Assembly: GCA_027533425.1 (NCBI GenBank)
Contig: JAPZUD010000002.1
Location: 186,001-250,000 of the forward strand
Reading direction: 5' to 3'
Source of the DNA: Beijerinckiaceae bacterium
GTDB lineage: Bacteria; Pseudomonadota; Alphaproteobacteria; Rhizobiales; Beijerinckiaceae
DNA length: 64,000 bases
Below, one piece after another: positions 24,434-32,292 of this stretch (position 1 is its first letter; the number at the start of each line of letters is the position of its first letter). The translations under genes and the position numbers were made by a program. The notes under the pieces are model-generated. The model was not told the origin of the DNA. It saw nothing but the letters and a program-made list of their open reading frames with translations, and ran no database searches.

Positions 24434-26220
24434 GCGGGGGTCTCCTGGCTCTGGGCCTTCAGGATGATCCCGGGCTTCTCGATTTCCTCGGGGATGGCGT
24501 AGAGGCCCTTGCGGGTCAGCGTCTCGCCGAGCTTCGGATCAGCACTCCAGACCGCAAAGGGAATGGCGACGAGGAAGCCGAAGGTCAGCGGCAGCGACCA
24601 GAGCGCGAATTCCACCGAGGTCACGGCCATGAGCCCGACCACGATCGCGCCGAACAGCGTCTGCGGCCAGAGGTTGGAGGCAGCGATATCCCACGGCACG
24701 CCATGCGCATCACGCGCCTGACCACCCCAGGTGACCGATTTGCCGATCAGCAGGCCGAGGATGAAGACCGTCGTCTTGAAGGTATCCGCCGCGCCGAGAA
24801 CCCAGGCGAAGAGGATCTCGGTCAGGCCGGCAAAGAGGAACTTGCCGGTGCCGCCATAGCGGGCCGTGCCGCCGGGCGTGAGCATGATGTCGATCAGCCC
24901 GGCGATTTTCGGCATCAGGTTCATCACCGTGAAGAGGATGTAGAGCGTCAGCGCCGAGGCGACGGGGAAGAGCGCGAGGCTCTCGCCATCGAAGGGCTTC
25001 AGCGCGGCCAGCGGCAGCATCAGCGTCCAGGCGGGAATGCCGAGGAACATCAGGATGGCCCAGATCAGCTGGAAGCGGCTGACCGGGTAGAGGGCCGGCA
25101 GGTCGAGCAGCTTGAAGTATTGCAGGTTGCCCTGGCACCAGCGGGTATTGCGCTTCATGAATTCGAGCAGGGTCGGCGGGTTTTCCTCCCAGGAACCGCC
25201 CTCTTCCGGCATGACGCGGACCTCGTAGCCGGCGCGGCGCATCAGCGTCGCCTCGACCTGGTCATGGCTCAGGATGTGCCCGCCGAAGGGCGGCTTGCCC
25301 GGCAGGACAGGCAGGTGGCATTCGTCGCGGAACGGGGCGATCCGGGCCAGCGCGTTATGCCCCCAGAACGGGCCGCATTCGCCCACCCACCAGGCCTGTC
25401 CCATCGTGTAGGAGCGCATGCCCTGGCGCATCCCGAACTGGAAGATGCGGGCAAAGGCCGATTTCGAGGGCATGCCGACGACGAGGCTCTGCAGGATGCC
25501 GAGTTTCGGGTTGGCCTGCATGATCCGGACATGGTGGAGGATGGTGCGCGCATCCATCAGGCTGTCGGCATCGAGCGGCAGCATCAGGTCGAAATCCGCG
25601 CCCCAGGTCTCGAGGAAATCGCGGACATTGCCGGCCTTGAAGCCGGTATTCTCCTGCCGGCGGCGATAAGTGATCGGGGCATCCGCACCCGCCTCTGCCT
25701 TCCAGCGTGCGACACCGGCCTCCTCCTCGGCCGCGACATCCTCGCGGTTGGTGTCGGAGAGGAGGAAATAGGCGAAGCGATCCGCGGCCGGGCTGGCATC
25801 CAGCTCGGCCTTGATCAGCTTCATCCGGTGCAGGGCCCGGGCGGGATCCTCGTTGCGGAGGGTCATGAAGATCGCGGTCTTCAGCGAGACCGGCATGTCC
25901 GGGTCAGGCAGGTCGGCGAAGGGCGCGACCTCGCGCATGGCATCGCGGCGGCCATGGAGCAGCCAGAGGCCGATCACGGCATTCCAGAAGCCGAGCACGG
26001 CCCAGGGCGTGCCGAAAACCATGCAGATGAAGAGCAGGATATCGATCACGCTCCAGCCGCCGGTGCCGAGGATCGAGCCCGCCCAGACGAGCAGCGCGAC
26101 ATAGAGCGCGACATTGAGGCCGCCGACAATGACGCGGCGATAGGTCAGCGCCTCGGCACTCTGGGTGCCGGTCGGCGTGAGGGGGATGGCGATGCGGGGC
26201 GCATTCGTCTCCGGGGGCAT
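24430..26220 (-). CDS. opgH: Osmoregulated periplasmic glucan glucosyltransferase
   Basis: 596 aa inner-membrane GT2 glycosyltransferase (MdoH/OpgH). Two helices at the N-terminus (about 28-48 and 56-80), cytoplasmic GT2 domain with LLSDTNRED, LPLDADSLMDARTI (DxD-type site), VGECGPFWGHNALARI and the product-binding motif NTRWCQGNLQ, then five to six C-terminal helices. E. coli OpgH is near 850 aa; this shorter form lacks much of its N-terminal cytoplasmic extension. It makes the linear beta-1,2-glucan backbone from UDP-glucose. The usual partner opgG is not in the window; instead fkbM and a secreted protein follow in the same operon. Confidence 0.92.
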   Translation of the reverse strand: MPPETNAPRIAIPLTPTGTQSAEALTYRRVIVGGLNVALYVALLVWAGSILGTGGWSVIDILLFICMVFGTPWAVLGFWNAVIGLWLLHGRRDAMREVAPFADLPDPDMPVSLKTAIFMTLRNEDPARALHRMKLIKAELDASPAADRFAYFLLSDTNREDVAAEEEAGVARWKAEAGADAPITYRRRQENTGFKAGNVRDFLETWGADFDLMLPLDADSLMDARTILHHVRIMQANPKLGILQSLVVGMPSKSAFARIFQFGMRQGMRSYTMGQAWWVGECGPFWGHNALARIAPFRDECHLPVLPGKPPFGGHILSHDQVEATLMRRAGYEVRVMPEEGGSWEENPPTLLEFMKRNTRWCQGNLQYFKLLDLPALYPVSRFQLIWAILMFLGIPAWTLMLPLAALKPFDGESLALFPVASALTLYILFTVMNLMPKIAGLIDIMLTPGGTARYGGTGKFLFAGLTEILFAWVLGAADTFKTTVFILGLLIGKSVTWGGQARDAHGVPWDIAASNLWPQTLFGAIVVGLMAVTSVEFALWSLPLTFGFLVAIPFAVWSADPKLGETLTRKGLYAIPEEIEKPGIILKAQSQETPA

Positions 26221-26361
26221 GGTCAGCGAGGCCTTTCGCGTTACGTCTTCTGTCTGCAGGCGGCCCTTGCCACATGCACCGTTGCATGGAATGGCTCGGA
26301 CGGCGTTGCTGTCCGTGCGATATCGCGGATGGAAGCTGAACGAAAGCAAACCAGAACTCTC

Positions 26362-27339
26362 ATGCCCCAGCCATCTTCCTCCGCCCTCTTCTACACCGCG
26401 CCGATGACGGCCGAGCGCCGGGCCGTGGCGCTGCCGGCGCTCGGCCCGGGCGAGGCGCAGGTCCGGACGGAATTCACCGCCCTGTCCCGCGGGACGGAAC
26501 GGTTGGTTGCCTCCGGCCTCGTCCCCCCGGACGAGCATGCCCGCATGCGCTGCCCGCTGCAGGAGGGAGATTTTCCCTTCCCCGTGAAATACGGCTATTG
26601 CGCCGTCGGTGTGGTGGAAGATGGGCCGGCGGAATGGATCGGCAAGCGGGTCTTCGTCCTGCATCCGCATCAGGACCGCTTTGTCTGCTCCGTCGCGTGG
26701 CTGAATGCCGTGCCGGATTTCCTGCCCTCCCGCCGGGCGGCATTGGCCGCGAATATGGAAACCGCGCTGAACGCGATCTGGGATTCCGGCGTCTCGGCGG
26801 CGGACCGGGTGGTGGTGGTCGGCGGCGGGCTGGTCGGCCTGCTCGTGACCTTCCTTGCGGCGAACATGCCCGGCACGGACGTCACGCTGGTCGATCTCGA
26901 CCCGCTGCGGGCGGAGATTGCCGGCCATCTCGGTGCGCAGTTCGCGCTGCCGGACCATGCGCCGAAAGGCGCGGATATCGTGTTCCATACGAGCGCCAGC
27001 GCGGCTGGCCTTGCCACCGCGATCGGCGCGGCCGGGCCCGAGGCGCGGGTGATCGAGCTCTCGTGGTACGGGGCGAAGCCGGTCCAGGCGCCGCTGGGCG
27101 GCCTGTTCCATGCCGGGCGGGTGAGCCTTGTCTCGTCACAGGTCGGCACCGTCTCGCCGGGCCATGCGGCGCGGGGCTGGACCTATTCATCGCGCCTTCA
27201 GGCGGCCTTGCGCTTATTGGCCGATGACAGGCTGGATGCGTTGATCACCGAGACCCTCCCCTTCCCCGACCTGGCTCCGGCCATTCCCCGCCTGCTGGCG
27301 GCGGAGGCCCCGGGGCTTGCCACCTTGATCCGTTATTGA
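26362..27339 (+). CDS. Medium-chain dehydrogenase/reductase (zinc-less, BchC-like)
   Basis: 325 aa from ATG 26362. MDR-superfamily oxidoreductase: TEFTALSRGTERLVASGLVP (about 36-55), FPVKYGYCAVGVVEDGP, VFVLHPHQDRFVC, AANMETALNAIWDSGVS, and the NAD(P)-binding VVVVGGGLVGLL (about 152-163). The catalytic Cys/His and the four-Cys structural zinc site of alcohol dehydrogenases are absent; the closest pattern I recognise is BchC-like. It opens a four-gene run (MDR, PTPS-like, GT4, methyltransferase) with gaps of 10, 10 and -4 bases. The reaction is probably NAD(P)H-dependent reduction or oxidation of a pathway intermediate. Confidence 0.82.
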   Translation: MPQPSSSALFYTAPMTAERRAVALPALGPGEAQVRTEFTALSRGTERLVASGLVPPDEHARMRCPLQEGDFPFPVKYGYCAVGVVEDGPAEWIGKRVFVLHPHQDRFVCSVAWLNAVPDFLPSRRAALAANMETALNAIWDSGVSAADRVVVVGGGLVGLLVTFLAANMPGTDVTLVDLDPLRAEIAGHLGAQFALPDHAPKGADIVFHTSASAAGLATAIGAAGPEARVIELSWYGAKPVQAPLGGLFHAGRVSLVSSQVGTVSPGHAARGWTYSSRLQAALRLLADDRLDALITETLPFPDLAPAIPRLLAAEAPGLATLIRY

Positions 27340-27349
27340 GGAAAGAACG

Positions 27350-27751
27350 ATGTTTGCCGTTGAAGTCCGCGATCGCATCATGATCGGCCATTCGCTGCCG
27401 GACCCGTTTTTCGGGCCAGCCCAGAACATGCATGGCGCGACCTTCGTGGTGGATGTCGCCTTTTTCCGCGAGACGATGACGAAGCAGAATGTCGTGGTCG
27501 ATATCGGCGCGGCGCTCGATACGCTGGCGGCCGTGCTCAAGCCGCTGAAATACCAGAATCTCGACACGCTGCCGCAGTTCAAGGGCGTGCTGACCACGAC
27601 CGAATTCCTTGCCTATCACATTTTCGAGGAAATGGCGAAGGCCGCGAAATCCGGCGCCCTGGGCGAGGATGGCAAGGGCCTGACGAAAATCCGCGTCACC
27701 CTGCACGAAACCGATCTCGCCCGCGCCTGGTTCGAGGGTCCACTGACCTGA
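27350..27751 (+). CDS. 6-pyruvoyl-tetrahydropterin synthase/QueD-like protein, non-canonical active site
   Basis: 133 aa, matching the T-fold of PTPS/QueD. Kept: H14 (IGHSL), H28 (MHGATF), E85 (TTTEFLAYH, pterin-anchoring position) and E120 (VTLHETDLARA). Changed: the third zinc ligand, normally the second His of HGH, is A30; the catalytic Cys a few residues before HGH is missing (GPAQNM); and the catalytic Asp-His pair reads D72-T73. So substrate binding looks preserved while the classical lyase chemistry does not. It is embedded between an MDR oxidoreductase and a glycosyltransferase; a queuosine role is unlikely because no queC, queE or queF is present. Confidence 0.8.
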   Translation: MFAVEVRDRIMIGHSLPDPFFGPAQNMHGATFVVDVAFFRETMTKQNVVVDIGAALDTLAAVLKPLKYQNLDTLPQFKGVLTTTEFLAYHIFEEMAKAAKSGALGEDGKGLTKIRVTLHETDLARAWFEGPLT

Positions 27752-27761
27752 TGGCCGGCCA

Positions 27762-28826
27762 ATGAGTGACATCGCCTTCCTGATCCCCGGCGACCTGAAC
27801 CTGCCCACGGGCGGCTATGGCTATGACCGTGCCGTGATCCGGCTCCTGCCCGATCACGGTGTGCAGGCGATGCATGTCGCCCTGCCCGGTTCCTTCCCCA
27901 TGGCCACCGAGGCGGACCTCGCCGATTGCGCAGCCATCGTGCAGGGTCTGCCGCCCGGTTGCCCGCTGCTGATCGACGGGCTCGCCTATGGCGCGATGCC
28001 GGCCGGGCTGATCCGGGCCTTCAACCGGCCGATCATTGCCCTGTGCCATCATCCCTTGGCGCTGGAGAACGGCATCTCGGCCGCGCGCGCGCAGGCGTTG
28101 CATGCCTCCGAGGCGACGGCGCTCAGCCTCGCCGATCATGTCATCGTGACCTCGCCGCTGACGGCGAAAATCCTCGAAGGCGATTTCGGTGTACCGGCGG
28201 GCAAGATCACGGTCGCCATTCCCGGCACGGCCCGGAAGCCGCGTGCGACCGGATCGGGCGAGGCGACGCTGAACCTGCTCGCGGTGGGCTCGATCGTCCC
28301 CCGCAAGGGCTATGCCGTGCTGGTCGAGGCGCTGTCCGGGCTGAAGAAGCGGGCCTGGCACCTGCGCATTGTCGGGGCCGCGCATGGACTCGACACCGTC
28401 AACGCGCTCCAGCAGCAGATCAGCCAGGCAGGCCTGGCCGACCGGATCCAGCTGCTTGGCGCGGTCCGCGAGCGCGATCTCGATACCTTCTACGAGAAGG
28501 CGGATCTCTTTGTGATGTCCTCGCTGTTCGAGGGCTATGGCATGGTCCTCGGCGAGGCGATGCAGCGCGGACTGCCGATTGTCACCACCACCGGCGGCGC
28601 GGCCAGCGATACCGTGCCCGAGGGCGCCGGCCTCAAGGTCCCGCCCGGGGATGCCGGAGCCCTGCAGGCCGCGCTCGAACAGGCTATGGCCGACCCTGCC
28701 CTGCGGGCGCGACTGGCGGACGAGGCCTATCGCGCCGGACAATCGCTCCCAGACTGGGCCGATACGGCCCGCATCATTGCCGGGGCGCTCGCCCCGTTCC
28801 TCCCGTCCAGAAAGGTTTCCGCATGA
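27762..28826 (+). CDS. GT4-family glycosyltransferase of the pterin-like cluster
   Basis: 354 aa. GT-B retaining glycosyltransferase: short N-terminal domain beginning IAFLIPGDLNLPTGGYGYDR, then NLLAVGSIVPRKGYAVLVEA (about 168-187) and the EX7E motif in SLFEGYGMVLGEAMQRGLP. The GGYGYDR loop near residue 17 is the acceptor/donor glycine-rich turn. Its stop overlaps the methyltransferase start (ATGA). Because the preceding genes are an MDR and a PTPS-like protein, the acceptor may be a small pterin-type molecule rather than a polysaccharide. Acceptor identity is inference. Confidence 0.85.
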   Translation: MSDIAFLIPGDLNLPTGGYGYDRAVIRLLPDHGVQAMHVALPGSFPMATEADLADCAAIVQGLPPGCPLLIDGLAYGAMPAGLIRAFNRPIIALCHHPLALENGISAARAQALHASEATALSLADHVIVTSPLTAKILEGDFGVPAGKITVAIPGTARKPRATGSGEATLNLLAVGSIVPRKGYAVLVEALSGLKKRAWHLRIVGAAHGLDTVNALQQQISQAGLADRIQLLGAVRERDLDTFYEKADLFVMSSLFEGYGMVLGEAMQRGLPIVTTTGGAASDTVPEGAGLKVPPGDAGALQAALEQAMADPALRARLADEAYRAGQSLPDWADTARIIAGALAPFLPSRKVSA

Positions 28827-29680
28827 GCGGCTTCTCCGCTGACTGGCTTGCCCTGCGCGAGCCGGCCGACCATCGTTCCCGCAATGCCGAACTTGCCGGC
28901 CGGGTCGGAACCCGGTTTGCCGGGCATGATGTGATCCGCATTGTCGATCTCGGCTCCGGCACGGGCTCGAACCTGCGCGCGACCGCGCCGCTGCTGGGCC
29001 CCCAGCAGGAATGGACGCTGGTGGATTACGATGCCGGGCTGCTCGAGGCGGCCGCAAAAGTGCTGTCCGGCTGGGCCGACGAGGCCCGCGCGATCGGCGA
29101 CGATCTCGTCCTCGTCAAGGGCGAGACGACGATCGGCGTGAAGTTCCGCGTGGTCGACCTCAACCGCGATCTCGACTCAGTGCTGGCCGGCAAGCCGGAT
29201 CTGGTGACGGCCTCGGCGCTGTTCGACCTGATCTCGGAAGCGTGGATGAAGCGCTTCGCCTCGGCCCTCAAGGCGGCGGGTTCGGCCTTCTACACGGTGC
29301 TGACCTATAACGGACAGGACCAGTTCATTCCCGAGCATCCGTTCGATTTCGGCGTGATCCGCGCCTTCGGCATGCATCAGCGCCGCGACAAGGGCTTCGG
29401 TCCTGCCGCCGGGCCGGAGGCTGCAGCCACGCTGGTTGCGGCGCTGAAGCGCGAGGGTTACTCGGTCGATACAGGCGAATCGCCGTGGATCCTCAAGCCT
29501 TCCGATGCAGAGCTGATCCGCGCGCTGCTGACGGGGATCGAAAAGGCTGTCACCGAAACCGGCTTCATCTCCGATAACGGCCTCGCGGACTGGCACACCT
29601 ATCGCGATGCGATGTGCGACCAGAAGGGCAGCCGGATGATGACCGGCCATACCGATATCTTCGCCACGCTGCCGGCCTGA
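28823..29680 (+). CDS. Class I SAM-dependent methyltransferase
   Basis: 285 aa from ATG 28823, overlapping the previous stop by four bases. Motif I is VDLGSGTGSNLRATAPLLG (about 42-60), followed by WTLVDYDAGLLEAAA (motif II with the acidic ribose-binding residue), and a catalytic-domain stretch VTASALFDLISEAWMKRF. A C-terminal region of about 100 residues (from QFIPEHPFDFGVIRAF) is characteristic of a Hyphomicrobiales group I recognise only from its gene neighbourhood. Last gene of the MDR-PTPS-GT4-methyltransferase operon; substrate unknown. Confidence 0.82.
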   Translation: MSGFSADWLALREPADHRSRNAELAGRVGTRFAGHDVIRIVDLGSGTGSNLRATAPLLGPQQEWTLVDYDAGLLEAAAKVLSGWADEARAIGDDLVLVKGETTIGVKFRVVDLNRDLDSVLAGKPDLVTASALFDLISEAWMKRFASALKAAGSAFYTVLTYNGQDQFIPEHPFDFGVIRAFGMHQRRDKGFGPAAGPEAAATLVAALKREGYSVDTGESPWILKPSDAELIRALLTGIEKAVTETGFISDNGLADWHTYRDAMCDQKGSRMMTGHTDIFATLPA

Positions 29681-29692
29681 GCGCCCCCGCGC

Positions 29693-30244
29693 TCAGGGCA
29701 ACATGCGCTTCAGGACGCCATCCTTCAGCACGAGGCGATGGAACAGGGCGGCGCCGACATGCATCGCGATGAAACCCGCCATCGCGATTGCGGCATAGCC
29801 GTGATACTTCAGGATCGTCTCGCCGAGCACCGTGTCCTTGCCCAGCAGGGATGGCAGATTGAAGCCGCCGAGCAGGCCCGTCGCGCCATAGGCCGAAACG
29901 CCGAGCCATCCGAGGACCGGGACGAGGATCATCAGCAGATAGAGCAGACCATGGGTCGACTCCGCCGCGATGACCTGCACCCGCGCCAACCCGGGCTCCG
30001 GCGCCGGCGCTCCGTTGCGGATCCGCAGCGCGATCCGCAGCACGATCAGCAGCAGCACGATGAAGCCGAACGTCTTGTGCGCGGTGTAGAGCTGGTTGGT
30101 CACGGCATCGAAATTGGTCGCCGCGCCGCGCTGCACCATGTAGATCCCGACCGGGATCAGGGTCAGCAGCATGAGAGCGATGACCCAATGGAGCAGTTTC
30201 TGCCCGCCGGAATAGCTGATGGGCCGCGAGGATGCCTTACTCAT
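29693..30244 (-). CDS. Cytochrome b561-type membrane protein
   Basis: 183 aa, four membrane helices. Heme-ligand histidines sit in LLHWVIALMLLTLIPVGIY (about 18-36), YTAHKTFGFIVLLL, STHGLLYLLMILVPVLGW and YHGYAAIAMAGFIAMHVGAA. This is the bacterial CybB-like di-heme quinol/superoxide electron-transfer family. The start overlaps the RibD-C-like gene's stop by eight bases (ATGAGTAA), so the two are translated from one transcript, an unusual pairing of a membrane electron carrier with a soluble pyrimidine reductase. Confidence 0.9.
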   Translation of the reverse strand: MSKASSRPISYSGGQKLLHWVIALMLLTLIPVGIYMVQRGAATNFDAVTNQLYTAHKTFGFIVLLLIVLRIALRIRNGAPAPEPGLARVQVIAAESTHGLLYLLMILVPVLGWLGVSAYGATGLLGGFNLPSLLGKDTVLGETILKYHGYAAIAMAGFIAMHVGAALFHRLVLKDGVLKRMLP

Positions 30245-30959
30245 GCTGCTCTCCGGAATGTGATGCGCGTGTCAGGTCACAATCGAATAGCACATCGCCA
30301 GCACCGAGCGAAACCACCTCGACATGGGGGCGGATCGCCTGGCTGATCCGGTCGATCGGCGCGAGATCGAGCCCGGCCTGCCCCGAGCCAAGGATGATGG
30401 CGGAGACCATGAGATGAAGGCGATCGACAATCCCGGCATCGATGGCGCGCGAGATGATACCTGCCCCGCCCTCGATGAGCACCGTGTCGAAGCCGAGATC
30501 GGCGAGGGCGCGCGCCAGATCCGGCATGCTGAAATGACCGCGCGCATCGGTCGCAAGGCGGATGATCTCGACCTCGCGCGGCAGGGGTTCGCCCCGGGCG
30601 CCGGCATCGCGGAAGACGATCCGCCGGACCTTGTCGTGCCCGGCGAGACATTTGGCCGCAGCCGGCAGCTTTCCGCGGGCATCGATGACAATCCGGGCCG
30701 GATTCGGCCCTTCGCAGCGGCGCACATTGAGCTGCGGGTCATCCGCCAGGACGGTCCCGATGCCCACGACAACTGCATCGACATGGGCGCGGATGCGGTG
30801 CAGGTGGTCAAGCGAGGGAGCCGCCCCTATGTACCGGCTGTCTCCCGTCCGGGTGGCGATCCTGCCATCCAGCGATTGGCCCAATTGGGCCACGATGAAG
30901 GGCCGTTCGGCAGAAATACGCCGGAAAGCCTGGAAGAGGGTCGCGGTTTCGGGGGGCAT
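30237..30959 (-). CDS. RibD C-terminal-domain-type reductase (stand-alone)
   Basis: 240 aa from ATG 30959, preceded by AAGGA. Only the dihydrofolate-reductase-like RibD_C domain is present: AQLGQSLDGRIATRTGDSRY (about 24-43), DAVVVGIGTVLADDPQLNVR (about 61-80), RIVIDARGKLP, and the C-terminal LIEGGAGIISRAIDAGIVDRL. The zinc deaminase half is missing. Stand-alone proteins of this type reduce diaminoribosylamino-pyrimidinones (the archaeal/fungal order) or other pyrimidine/pterin substrates. A complete RibD is encoded 17 kb away, so this one probably has a separate task. Divergent from ribA. Confidence 0.88.
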   Translation of the reverse strand: MPPETATLFQAFRRISAERPFIVAQLGQSLDGRIATRTGDSRYIGAAPSLDHLHRIRAHVDAVVVGIGTVLADDPQLNVRRCEGPNPARIVIDARGKLPAAAKCLAGHDKVRRIVFRDAGARGEPLPREVEIIRLATDARGHFSMPDLARALADLGFDTVLIEGGAGIISRAIDAGIVDRLHLMVSAIILGSGQAGLDLAPIDRISQAIRPHVEVVSLGAGDVLFDCDLTRASHSGEQHE

Positions 30960-31137
30960 CGGAGTCCTTGCAGGGCGACGGCATGAGCGGGTTTCACGCC
31001 TGAACGGGGCGCGATGAAATCAGACATCAGCCGTTCATCTTGCGAGCCCCATACATACATGGACCTTAACGATACGGTGTCCATCCGGCGGAATAACCCA
31101 GCCGAAATGACCGTAAACATGGACGAAAGAGGCGTAA

Positions 31138-32259
31138 ATGGGTGACGTCAGTGAAATTCTCGGCCTTTTCGACACCGCCGGCGAGCGGGCTGTCGATCGT
31201 GCCCTCGCGGAGTACCGCGCGGGCCGGCCGGTTGCGATCGTCGAGGGTGGCGAAGCGCTGCTCGCGCTGAATGTGGAATCGCTCGAAGCGGCCGTGGCCG
31301 TGGCGCTCGACCGGCTGGCTCCCGGTCGTCCGCGCCTTGTCCTGCCGGCAGCGCGCCTGCGTCGCCTCGGCCTCGAGCGCACCCAGCCCGGTGTCGTCTC
31401 GTTCCCGGTTCCGAATGCGGAACGGGCGGAAATGCTGGCACTCAAGATCGATGGCCGCATCGATGCGCCCGTGGCGCCGGTGGTCGCGCTGGACGAGGCC
31501 GCCCTCGAGCTGGCGCGCCTCGCTCTTGTCACGCCCGCCGTCTATGCGGTTCCGGTGGCCATCGAGGCGGTGAATGGCGGTGTTGCCCGCGTGACTGCCG
31601 CCGAGCTGCGGGATTACCGCGCCAGCCAGGTCCGGGCGACGAAGATCGTCGGCCGGGCGCCGGTGCCGCTCGAATTCGCGGCCGAAACCGAATTCGTGGT
31701 GTTCCGTGGCGGCGAAGGCCTGCGCGACCAGGTGGCGATCATTGTCGGCAAGCCCGACCTGTCGAAGCCGGTGGCCATCCGCATGCATTCGGCCTGCCTG
31801 ACGGGCGACCTGTTCGGCTCGCTGAAATGCGATTGCGGCGACCAGCTGCGCGGCACCGTCCAGAAAATGGCGGAAAGCGATGGCGGGATCCTGCTCTATC
31901 TCGACCAGGAAGGCCGCGGGAACGGCATTGCCAACAAGATGCGGGCCTACAAGCTGCAGAGCCAGGGCTGGGATACCTATGACGCGGACGAGGTTCTCGG
32001 CTTCGGCCTCGACCAGCGCCGCTTCGATTTCGCGGCAGTCATGCTGAAGCAGCTCGGCGTCACCTCGGTCCGCGTGATGACCAACAACCCGGAAAAGATC
32101 GGCGCGCTCAAGGCCGCCGGCCTCGAGGTTGTGGCGGATAACCGCGCCTATGGCCGGCCGACGGCGGAAAACATCCGCTATCTCGCCTCGAAGCGCGACC
32201 GGGCGGGCCATTTCATCGATTTCGATGCGATGGTCGCGCATGCCCCGGTCAACGGCTAG
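31138..32259 (+). CDS. ribA: GTP cyclohydrolase II with degenerate N-terminal domain
   Basis: 373 aa from ATG 31138. The C-terminal half is RibA: the zinc site reads HSACLTGDLFGSLKCDCGDQ (about 220-239) with all three cysteines, then ILLYLDQEGRGNGIANKMRA with the catalytic residues and RVMTNNPEKIGALKAAGLEV. It converts GTP to the diamino-ribosylamino-pyrimidinone phosphate. The N-terminal 190 residues resemble a worn-out DHBP-synthase-like domain without the acidic metal motifs, a form seen in other Hyphomicrobiales. The gene is divergent from the RibD-C-like gene, sharing a 178-bp upstream region, and is the only GTP cyclohydrolase in the window. Confidence 0.93.
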   Translation: MGDVSEILGLFDTAGERAVDRALAEYRAGRPVAIVEGGEALLALNVESLEAAVAVALDRLAPGRPRLVLPAARLRRLGLERTQPGVVSFPVPNAERAEMLALKIDGRIDAPVAPVVALDEAALELARLALVTPAVYAVPVAIEAVNGGVARVTAAELRDYRASQVRATKIVGRAPVPLEFAAETEFVVFRGGEGLRDQVAIIVGKPDLSKPVAIRMHSACLTGDLFGSLKCDCGDQLRGTVQKMAESDGGILLYLDQEGRGNGIANKMRAYKLQSQGWDTYDADEVLGFGLDQRRFDFAAVMLKQLGVTSVRVMTNNPEKIGALKAAGLEVVADNRAYGRPTAENIRYLASKRDRAGHFIDFDAMVAHAPVNG

Positions 32260-32292
32260 CCCTCCCGGCTAGCCGCCCCGCGGGAGGCGGCC

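Noticed and set aside
24331-27339. A 1002-codon open frame on the plus strand covering opgH
   Set aside because: It is an antisense shadow of opgH caused by high GC; only its last 325 codons (from 26362) are a real gene with family motifs.
30960-31137. FMN riboswitch upstream of ribA
   Set aside because: No RFN-element core sequence is recognisable in this short intergenic region or in front of ribH.
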